From assembly GCA_938021685.1 (NCBI GenBank), contig CALIFM010000217.1, positions 1-6,719 on the forward strand: 6,719 bases of DNA. Reading direction: 5' to 3'. This document shows positions 1 through 6,500 of the stretch, in pieces. The DNA comes from an uncultured Gammaproteobacteria bacterium (lineage in GTDB: Bacteria; Pseudomonadota; Gammaproteobacteria; Arenicellales; Poriferihabitantaceae). The notes beneath the pieces were generated by a model that did not search any database, was not told the DNA's origin, and saw only the letters and a program-made list of their open reading frames with translations. Positions within the stretch are counted from its first letter, which is position 1. Each line of letters starts with the position of its first letter. Position numbers and translations under genes: made by a program.

Positions 1-142
1 CAAAGGCCTTAACCTCTCCACCGAATTCCTTGCCCAATACCGTCGTTAATGCCGCTGTCAACGTCGTCTTACCATGGTCAACGTGACCAATCGTTCCCAC
101 ATTTACATGCGGCTTGTTTCTCTCAAATTTTTCCTTAGACAT
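1..142 (-). CDS. tuf: Elongation factor Tu, N-terminal fragment (cut by window edge)
   Basis: EF-Tu is the GTPase that carries aminoacyl-tRNA to the ribosomal A site in the cytoplasm. Only the first 47 codons are present, and the gene runs off the left edge of the window. The translation begins MSKEKFERNKPHVNVG and contains the P-loop GHVDHGKT at residues 19-26, followed by TTLTAALT, a sequence diagnostic of bacterial EF-Tu. The ATG at 140-142 is preceded by a good Shine-Dalgarno sequence, GAGGTA at 149-154, six bases upstream, which supports this start. It lies 55 bases after fusA with no terminator between them, so it is probably the last or a late gene of the str operon. Many proteobacteria have two near-identical tuf copies. 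Which copy this is can only be judged from its place after fusA (the tufA position in Escherichia coli naming). Confidence 0.97.
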   Translation of the reverse strand, partial: MSKEKFERNKPHVNVGTIGHVDHGKTTLTAALTTVLGKEFGGEVKAF

Positions 143-197
143 AGTATCTACCTCGCAAAAACTCTATATAAATTGTTTGTTAAATTAATTAATTCAC
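143..197 (-). promoter_or_regulatory. fusA-tuf intercistronic spacer with tuf ribosome binding site
   Basis: This 55-base spacer is very AT-rich, with an AATTAATTAATT run just after the fusA stop codon. It contains the tuf Shine-Dalgarno GAGGTA at 149-154. I see no hairpin followed by a U tract, and no pair of -35 and -10 boxes at a usable distance. It is therefore most simply an intercistronic spacer in a cotranscribed fusA-tuf pair. A promoter inside the fusA coding region, as reported for tufA in Escherichia coli, cannot be excluded by eye. Confidence 0.7.
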
Positions 198-2300
198 CTA
201 AGCGCGCATTGCTTGCTCAGCGCTGCTGTCATTAACGGCAGCATAGTTATGAAACTGCATCGAATAGCTGGCACGACCTTGAGTAGCAGAGCGCAGCGAC
301 GTGGCATAGCCAAACATCTTCGACAATGGCACTTGAGCTTGTACTTGCTTGCCTGATGGTGTGTCGTCCATACCTAAAATCACACCACGGCGCGCATTTA
401 AGTCGCCATTCACAGGCCCCATGTATTCTTCTGGCGTCACAATCTCTACCGCCATAATCGGCTCCAACATTGTTGGGTCAGCTTTTTTCGCGCCTTCACG
501 AAAGGCTTGCGCGCCAGCAGCCCGAAACGCATGCTCAGATGAGTCCACTTCATGGAATGAGCCATCTAACAACGTCACCTTAATGTTCAACATTGGATAA
601 CCTGCCACCACGCCCGAGCGCAATGATTCCTCAATACCTTTTTGGACTGCAGGAATAAATTCTTTCGGAATCGCACCGCCTTTGATTTCATTTACAAATT
701 CAAAGCTCGGCGCATCCTTGTCTTCTGAAGCAGCTAATGGCTCTAAACGAATAAATACATGACCATATTGGCCACGACCACCGGACTGCTTAATGTATTT
801 GGTTTCTTGCTCAACAATTTTAGTGATGGTTTCACGGTACGCCACCTGCGGCTGACCAATGTTTGCATCCACTCCAAACTCGCGGTGCAGGCGATCAATA
901 ATAATATCTAAGTGTAGCTCGCCCATACCAGAAATAATGGTCTGTGCTGACTCTTGATCTGTGTGGACTTTAAAAGACGGATCCTCTTGCGCTAATTTGT
1001 CTAACGCCAGAGCAAGCTTATCTTGGTCAGAGGTTGTCTTAGGCTCTACTGATTGCGAAATCACAGGCTCTGGGAACTCAATGCATTCTAGGACTACTAC
1101 GTTAGCAGTATCGCAAAGCGTATCGCCTGTTGTAATTGACTTAAGGCCAACTGCGGCAGCAATGTCGCCTGCATGCACTTCAGTAATGTCTTCACGATCA
1201 TTAGAGTGCATCTGCAACAAACGACCAATGCGTTCTTTTTGCTGCTTGGCCGAGTTGTAAATAGTGTCGCCTGACTTCAACACGCCGGAATATACACGAA
1301 AGAACACCAGTTGACCCACAAAAGGATCGCTCATGATCTTGAAGCCCAGCGCAGCAAACGGCTCTTTATCGTCGGCCTTGCGTGCCACCGTCTCGCCATC
1401 GGCATCTTCGCCCTCAATCGCTTTGACATCCAGCGGGCTAGGCATGAAATCAATCACGCCATCAAGCAGCGCCTGCACGCCTTTGTTCTTAAAGGCGGAA
1501 CCACAAAAAACGGGAATTAATTCATTCGACAAAGTACGCATACGAATACCTTGCTTGATTTGCTCGGCGTTTAAATCACCTGCCTCAAAATATACTTCCA
1601 TCAAAGCCTCATCGGCTTCTGCCGCCGCTTCAATCAGCGCAGCACGTGCTTGCTCGCACTCAGCTTGCATCGCATCAGGAATCGTCTTTTCTTCAAAGCT
1701 AACACCCATATTGACGTCATCCCAATAGATGGCCTTCATCTTAATGAGGTCAACCACCCCTTCAAACTGGTCTTCGCTACCAATCGGCAACTGCATAGGC
1801 ACAGGGTTGGCGCCTAAGCGCTCGGCAATTTGTGTCACCACACGGCCAAAATCAGCGCCAATGCGATCCATTTTGTTGACAAAGGCAATACGCGGCACAC
1901 TGTACTTATCAGCTTGACGCCATACTGTCTCTGACTGTGGCTCAACGCCGCCCACCGCACAAAAAACGGCACAAGCGCCATCTAACACTCGCAAGCTACG
2001 CTCCACCTCTATGGTGAAGTCAACGTGGCCCGGCGTGTCAATGATATTGATACGGTGCTGCTCTCGGCCCTTATCCATACCCGTCCAAAAACAAGTAGTG
2101 GCCGCTGAGGTGATAGTAATGCCACGCTCTTGCTCTTGCTCCATCCAGTCCATCACGGCGTTGCCGTCATGCACTTCGCCCATCTTGTGCGACAAGCCTG
2201 TGTAGAACAAGATGCGTTCAGTGGTCGTCGTCTTCCCCGCATCGATGTGCGCCATAATACCGATATTACGGTAATGATTTAAGGGAGTTTGACGAGCCAT
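198..2300 (-). CDS. fusA: Elongation factor G (translocation GTPase)
   Basis: EF-G is the ribosome-dependent GTPase that moves mRNA and tRNAs by one codon after peptide transfer; with ribosome recycling factor it also splits terminated ribosomes. The protein has 700 residues, close to the 704 of Escherichia coli, and appears complete. All five GTPase motifs are visible: G1 AHIDAGKT at 17-24, G2 RGITI at 59-63, G3 DTPGH at 88-92, G4 NKMD at 142-145 and G5 GSAFKN at 267-272. Domains II and III follow (for example the GMGELHLDI segment). Domain IV carries GGRGQYGHV and the tip loop around H583 in SFHEVDSSEHAF, the histidine linked to translocation. Domain V ends with EYMGPVNGDLNARRG and a short variable tail. 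The ATG at 2298-2300 gives the standard MARQTPLNHYRNIGI start, but no Shine-Dalgarno-like sequence precedes it. It begins 32 bases after rpsG, so translation may depend on coupling or on S1. Confidence 0.99.
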   Translation of the reverse strand: MARQTPLNHYRNIGIMAHIDAGKTTTTERILFYTGLSHKMGEVHDGNAVMDWMEQEQERGITITSAATTCFWTGMDKGREQHRINIIDTPGHVDFTIEVERSLRVLDGACAVFCAVGGVEPQSETVWRQADKYSVPRIAFVNKMDRIGADFGRVVTQIAERLGANPVPMQLPIGSEDQFEGVVDLIKMKAIYWDDVNMGVSFEEKTIPDAMQAECEQARAALIEAAAEADEALMEVYFEAGDLNAEQIKQGIRMRTLSNELIPVFCGSAFKNKGVQALLDGVIDFMPSPLDVKAIEGEDADGETVARKADDKEPFAALGFKIMSDPFVGQLVFFRVYSGVLKSGDTIYNSAKQQKERIGRLLQMHSNDREDITEVHAGDIAAAVGLKSITTGDTLCDTANVVVLECIEFPEPVISQSVEPKTTSDQDKLALALDKLAQEDPSFKVHTDQESAQTIISGMGELHLDIIIDRLHREFGVDANIGQPQVAYRETITKIVEQETKYIKQSGGRGQYGHVFIRLEPLAASEDKDAPSFEFVNEIKGGAIPKEFIPAVQKGIEESLRSGVVAGYPMLNIKVTLLDGSFHEVDSSEHAFRAAGAQAFREGAKKADPTMLEPIMAVEIVTPEEYMGPVNGDLNARRGVILGMDDTPSGKQVQAQVPLSKMFGYATSLRSATQGRASYSMQFHNYAAVNDSSAEQAMRA

Positions 2301-2332
2301 GATAAGTAATAAATTTAAGCGATCTAAGCAGA

Positions 2333-2803
2333 CTAGAAACGAAAGTGAGAGAACGCCTTGTTGGCTTCGGCCATCTTGTGCGTGTCTTCACGCTTTTTTA
2401 CCGCAGAACCGCGTGACTCAGCTGCTTCCGAAAGCTCGGCCGCCAACCGCAACATCATGGTTTTTTCACCGCGCTTACGTGCTGCGTCGACTAACCAACG
2501 CATTGCTAGCGCAGTTTGGCGCGAAGGACGCACCTCCATGGGTACTTGATAAGTCGAACCGCCCACACGGCGGCTTTTAACCTCAACCGCAGGGCTAACA
2601 TTCTCTAAGGCCTGATTGAACACTTCAACAGGATCACCTTTACCACGCTCTTCGATGGTAGTCAGCGCACCATACATAATGCTTTCTGCAATCGACTTTT
2701 TGCCATCAAGCATGATTGCATTGATGAACTTGGCGATGGTCTGGTCCTTATACTTTGGATCAGGCAATATCTGGCGCTTCGGTACTTCTCTTCTTCTAGG
2801 CAT
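2333..2803 (-). CDS. rpsG: 30S ribosomal protein S7
   Basis: S7 is a primary binder that nucleates assembly of the 16S rRNA 3' major (head) domain and lines the E site and mRNA exit. In Escherichia coli it also represses its own operon by binding the str mRNA. The protein is 156 residues, the usual bacterial length (E. coli K-12 has a longer C-terminal variant). It starts with the basic arm MPRRREVPKRQILPDPKY and has DGKKSIAES at 33-41. The beta-hairpin region KSRRVGGSTYQVPMEVRP spans 76-93. The C-terminus is KKREDTHKMAEANKAFSHFRF-like, from about 136. The ATG at 2801-2803 matches the conserved N-terminus and has only a weak ribosome binding site (AGAG at 2811-2814, seven bases away). It lies between rpsL (259-nt spacer) and fusA (32 nt). 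Confidence 0.99.
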   Translation of the reverse strand: MPRRREVPKRQILPDPKYKDQTIAKFINAIMLDGKKSIAESIMYGALTTIEERGKGDPVEVFNQALENVSPAVEVKSRRVGGSTYQVPMEVRPSRQTALAMRWLVDAARKRGEKTMMLRLAAELSEAAESRGSAVKKREDTHKMAEANKAFSHFRF

Positions 2804-3062
2804 TAGCTTGCTCTATAGAATAATATTCCATGGCGCGCGCAATTTCTCGCTTTGCGCACCGCATAATTAAATTGTGACGAGTTATCTTTTAACCATGGCG
2901 ACTAATAACTTTGTCATAACAACAAAGGCATAATCACCTTGGCAACCTCTTCTTAAGGACAACTCTAGCAACCAAAAAGGATGCAGGTCAGAGGTTTATA
3001 TCTATCGACTCAAACAACAAGTCGTTTATTTGGAGCCCTAATATTAAAATAGAGCTAAGTTT
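2804..3062 (-). promoter_or_regulatory. Long structured rpsL-rpsG spacer, candidate S7 or translational control region
   Basis: This 259-base untranslated stretch separates rpsL from rpsG. In Escherichia coli the equivalent spacer is about 100 bases and contains the S7 autorepressor binding site. Reading in the sense of the genes, candidate RNA hairpins are: arms 3050-3056 with 3034-3040 (seven pairs, one G-U, nine-base loop, six bases after the rpsL stop); arms 3020-3024 with 3006-3010 (CGACT/AGTCG); arms 2922-2927 with 2909-2914 (CUUUGU/ACAAAG, seven-base loop); and arms 2852-2859 with 2835-2842 (GUGCGCAA/UUGCGCGC, nine-base loop). A longer-range pairing, AACCTCT with AGAGGTT, links 2990-2996 and 2944-2950. 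None is followed by a U tract, so none is an ordinary terminator. No good promoter was found. The regulatory role is inferred from position and length only. Confidence 0.5.
2835..2859 (-). other. Stable candidate RNA hairpin just upstream of rpsG
   Basis: The arms GUGCGCAA (2852-2859) and UUGCGCGC (2835-2842) can form eight consecutive pairs, seven Watson-Crick and one G-U, around a nine-base loop at 2843-2851. It is the most GC-rich hairpin in the rpsL-rpsG spacer, set in otherwise AT-rich DNA, and it ends 31 bases before the rpsG start codon. That places it where a protein-binding or ribosome-access element could act on S7 translation. No U tract follows it, so it is not a factor-independent terminator. 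A functional role is unproven. Confidence 0.45.
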
Positions 3063-3437
3063 TTAAGACTTAGGCCGCTTTGCCCCGTATTTAGAACGAC
3101 CTTGACGTCGATCTGAAACACCTGATGTATCTAGCGCACCACGCACAACGTGATAACGCACACCCGGTAAATCTTTTACGCGCCCACCACGGATCAGCAC
3201 AACAGAGTGCTCTTGAAGGTTATGGCCTTCACCACCGATATATGAACTTACTTCGTATTTATTCGTTAAGCGTACACGAGCCACCTTACGCAAAGCCGAG
3301 TTCGGCTTCTTCGGGGTAGTCGTATACACACGTGTGCACACACCGCGTTTTTGCGGGCAAGCCTCAAGCGCAGGTACATTTGATTTTTGCTCCTGCTTTT
3401 TTCTTGGCTTGCGAACCAATTGGTTAATTGTAGGCAT
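3063..3437 (-). CDS. rpsL: 30S ribosomal protein S12
   Basis: S12 sits at the decoding centre of the 30S subunit, controls fidelity of codon-anticodon pairing and is the classic streptomycin target region. The protein is 124 residues, the same as in Escherichia coli, and begins MPTINQLVRKPRKK. The conserved loop TTTPKKPNSALRK covers residues 39-51, and GRVKDLPGVRYH covers 85-96. Lys43, Lys88 and Pro91, where streptomycin resistance or dependence substitutions commonly fall, have the wild-type residue. Asp89, the residue that is methylthiolated in many bacteria, is also present. The ATG at 3435-3437 fits the conserved N-terminus. The nearest Shine-Dalgarno-like string is GGTGA at 3449-3453, a rather long 11 bases upstream. 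It is the first gene of the str operon behind the promoter at 3512-3540. Confidence 0.99.
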   Translation of the reverse strand: MPTINQLVRKPRKKQEQKSNVPALEACPQKRGVCTRVYTTTPKKPNSALRKVARVRLTNKYEVSSYIGGEGHNLQEHSVVLIRGGRVKDLPGVRYHVVRGALDTSGVSDRRQGRSKYGAKRPKS

Positions 3438-3511
3438 TTTTTAAAAATTCACCGTTAAACCGTTAATATTTAAACCACTTACGTGTTGTGCAACACAACT
3501 TCGGGCGGCGG
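3438..3511 (-). promoter_or_regulatory. rpsL 5' leader
   Basis: This is the region between the -10 box and the rpsL start codon. Transcription should begin roughly 6-8 bases after the -10 box (near 3504-3506), giving a leader of about 67 bases. It begins with the GC-rich discriminator, continues through the hairpin at 3485-3499, and then becomes AT-rich. A near-tandem repeat, AACGGT at 3459-3464 and 3451-3456, overlaps the presumed ribosome binding site GGTGA (3449-3453). The exact start site is inferred from promoter spacing. Confidence 0.55.
3485..3499 (-). other. Leader hairpin / quasi-palindrome upstream of rpsL
   Basis: The sense strand reads GTTGTG-TTG-CACAAC, a perfect six-base-pair inverted repeat with a three-base loop. 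A second, overlapping register exists: GTGTTG-CA-CAACAC, with arms 3491-3496 and 3483-3488. It would lie only a few bases downstream of the predicted transcription start. It could be an RNA hairpin at the 5' end of the mRNA or a DNA operator-like palindrome. There is no U tract after it, so it is not a typical attenuator terminator. Confidence 0.5.
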
Positions 3512-3540
3512 ATTCTAGGCACTATTAGCAGGCCTGTCAA
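3512..3540 (-). promoter_or_regulatory. Sigma-70 promoter of the str operon (rpsL promoter)
   Basis: The -35 box TTGACA at 3535-3540 is a perfect consensus. The spacer is exactly 17 bases (3518-3534), and the -10 box TAGAAT at 3512-3517 matches five of six consensus positions. The upstream side is rich in A and T tracts (TTTAAATT and TTTTT near 3546-3566), which could serve as an UP element. The bases just after the -10 box are almost all G or C (CCGCCGCCCG, 3502-3511). Such GC-rich discriminators are typical of stringently controlled ribosomal promoters repressed by ppGpp and DksA. It sits between rpoC and rpsL and points toward rpsL. The box match is seen directly; activity and stringent control are inferred. 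Confidence 0.85.
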
Positions 3541-3546
3541 GACCAA

Positions 3547-3573
3547 TTTAAAGCTCATTGAAAAAGCTTGCTA
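3547..3573 (-). other. Weak hairpin after rpoC, not a clear terminator
   Basis: Within the first 40 bases after the rpoC stop codon, the sense strand contains AAGCT and AGCTT arms separated by nine bases (TTTTCAATG), followed by TAAATTGG. The stem is only five pairs, AT-rich, and lacks a run of T after it. No stronger intrinsic terminator is visible between rpoC and the rpsL promoter, so some transcription from rpoBC probably continues into the str operon, or termination is by another mechanism such as Rho. Confidence 0.3.
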
Positions 3574-3584
3574 ATAATGGCTGC

Positions 3585-6500
3585 CTAATCATTCACTGCT
3601 GCACTGTCCTCACTGGTCTCTGCAGCTTCAATAGCGCCCTCTTGGCTAGCCTCTTCGCCCGCCTCTCCTGACTCTTGCGCTAACTCTTGCGCGATCAGTT
3701 GATCTAGATCCAAGTCTTCAGATGGCTTTAAGCGTTCTGAGCGCAAACGTGCACGTTCTTGATGGTACGCCAAACCCGTTCCAGCTGGAATCAAGCGACC
3801 CACAATCACGTTTTCTTTCAAGCCACGCAAGTTGTCGATCTTTCCGTTGATAGAGGCCTCAGTAAGAACACGCGTAGTTTCTTGGAATGACGCTGCCGAG
3901 ATAAACGAATCTGTCAGCAACGAAGCCTTCGTGATGCCCAGCAATACCGGTGACCACGTACCCAGCTCACCACCGTCATCGGCGATTTGATCATTGGCAT
4001 CCAAGATCGCCGATTTCTCAACCTGCTCACCTGGCAAGAAGCCCGTATCACCTGGCTCATTTACTTTGGCCTTACGTAGCATCTGGCGCACAATCACCTC
4101 GATGTGTTTATCGTCAATTTTTACACCTTGCAAGCGGTACACGTCTTGCACCTCATCCACAATGTAGTTAACCAAAGCGTCTACGCCGCGGTACTCTAAG
4201 ATGTCAGACGCAACTGAGCCGCCCTCAACCACCACTTCACCGCGCTCAACCAACTCACCCTCAAATACGCTCACTGTGCGTGTTTTAGGAATCAATACTT
4301 CGTAACTTTCGCCTGTGTCATCGGTGATGACCAAACGCTGCTTGGTTTTAGTTTCACGACCAAACGACACCACACCCGAAGCACCCGCCAATAAAGCTGG
4401 GTCTTTAGGCTTACGCGCTTCAAACAGCTCAGCTACTCGTGGTAGGCCACCAGTGATATCACGTGTTTGCGCCGACTCCTGCGGAATACGTGCAATAGTG
4501 TCGCCCACCTTAATCTTCGCGCCATTGTCAAACTCCACTACCGCACCCGGAGGCAGCTGATAGCGTGCTGGTAGCTCTGTACCTGGAATTTTCGCAGGCT
4601 CACCATCGCTACCCACCAAGGTAATGGTTGGCTTGATGTCTTGCGCACTGCCACGTCGCTCTGATGGCGGCTTCACTACATAAGTGGACACGCCAGTTAG
4701 ATCATCAGTCTGTTTGGTGATCGTTACACCATCAATAAAGTCCGTGAGCTCTGCCTTACCCGCCACCTCAGTCACGATTGGATGTGTATGCGGATCCCAG
4801 TTGGCAATAATATCGCCCACCTTAACGTCGCCGCCATCTACTACCGACAGTATTGCGCCATAAGGCAGTTTATGCCGCTCGCGCTCTAACCCATTCAAGT
4901 CTTTCACGATTAACTGACCAGAACGCGTCACCACTACATCTTTCTTCTTGCTGTTTTGCACCGACTTAACATCTTTCAGATGCACAGTACCAGTAGTTTG
5001 CGATTCAATGCTGCTAATCACCGTGCTGGCCGAAGCGGCGCCGCCAATATGGAAAGTCCGCATTGTGAGCTGTGTACCCGGCTCACCGATCGATTGTGCC
5101 GCAATGACACCCACTGCTTCACCTTTGTTGATCAAGTGGCCACGGCCCAGATCACGACCATAACAGGCCGCACATACGCCATAACGCGTCTCACACTTAG
5201 AAGCTGAGCGCACTTCAATCGAGAAAATGTTGGCCGCGTCAATCACGTCTAGCAATTCTTCGTCAATCAGCTGATCGCGGCGCACGAGCACACTACCATC
5301 AACTGGATTGATTACATCTTGGGTCGGATAGCGCCCCAAAATGCGGTCACGAATCGGAATCACAATTTCACCACCTTGCACCAAGGCTTCTTTAGTGATG
5401 CCTTGTGTAGTGCCGCAATCGTCTTCGGTCACCACCAAATCTTGGCATACATCCACCAAACGGCGAGTCAAATAACCAGAATTCGCTGTTTTCAAAGCCG
5501 TATCAGCCAAACCTTTGCGCGCGCCATGCGTTGAAATAAAGTATTGCAGTACATTCAAGCCTTCACGAAAATTTGCCGTGATCGGCGTTTCAATGATTGA
5601 TCCGTCCGGTTTTGCCATCAAGCCGCGCATACCCGCCAACTGACGGATCTGGGCATGCGAACCCCGCGCGCCCGAGTCAGCCATCATATAGATCGAGTTA
5701 AACGACTCTTGCTCTACCTCTTTGCCTTCTTGGTCCTCAACGCTTTCCACACCCAGGTGGTCCATCATTGAGGTAACTACACGCTCACTAGTCCGCGTCC
5801 AAATGTCTACTACCTTGTTATAGCGCTCGCCATCCGTCAACAAACCGTTGCTGTATTGCGACTGGATTTCTTTCACTTCATCCTGCGCTTCGCCCAAGAT
5901 AGCTTGCTTTTCCTGCGGGATCTCCATGTCGTCTAAACAGATCGACACACCTGACTTGGCCGCCATTTTAAAGCCGGCGTACATCAGTTGATCAGCAAAG
6001 ATGACCGCTTCTTTCAAGCCGATCTCGCGGTATGCATAGTTAATCAGGCCCGAAATCTCTTTCTTCTTTAAAGCATTGTCCAGCAAAGACAAGGGCATGC
6101 CATCGGGCAAAATAATGCTCAACAAAGCGCGGCCAGCTGTGGTATCACGCAACTTGAGTGATTCAGAGTCCGTGTCGCCTTGAATTTCTGGCAAGCGCAC
6201 TTTAATTTTCGCATGATACGAAAGCTCACCCATGTCCACCGCACGCTGCACCTCGTTGGTGTTGGCATAATACGTACCCTCACCTTTGGCACCAATACTG
6301 GCACGAGTAACGTAATATAAGCCCAGCACGATGTCTTGCGAAGGAACAATAATAGGATCGCCGTTAGCGGGTGACAGCACATTGTTGCTTGACATCATCA
6401 ATGTACGTGCTTCAAGCTGCGCCTCAATTGATAAGGGCACGTGTACCGCCATCTGATCGCCGTCAAAGTCAGCGTTGTATGGCGTACATACTAACGGATG

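Noticed and set aside
349..2205. Several plus-strand ORFs of 60-131 codons antisense to fusA
   Set aside because: They are all opposite conserved fusA codons, have no ribosome binding context of note, and their translations look like antisense low-complexity sequence.
2616..2870. Plus-strand 84-codon ORF reaching from rpsG into the rpsL-rpsG spacer
   Set aside because: Most of it is antisense to rpsG; only the tail enters the spacer. No supporting start signal or recognisable domain.
2917..2947. Second possible promoter in the spacer (TTGCCA, 18 bases, TGTTAT)
   Set aside because: The -35 is good, but the -10 lacks the key A at position two and has only four matches. It is also inside AT-rich DNA where such matches are common.
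2994..3026. Possible promoter inside the rpsL-rpsG spacer (GACTTG, 17 bases, TATAAA)
   Set aside because: The -10-like TATAAA is fair, but the only -35 candidate at correct distance matches consensus poorly; TTGTTG nearby gives a 14-base spacer. Not good enough to call.
3034..3056. Hairpin after the rpsL stop as an intrinsic terminator
   Set aside because: The stem is modest, contains a G-U pair, and is followed by CCAAATAAA rather than a T run.
6119..6382. 87-codon ORF on the same strand in another frame of rpoC
   Set aside because: It lies wholly inside conserved rpoC coding sequence, and its translation resembles no protein I know; a frame shadow.
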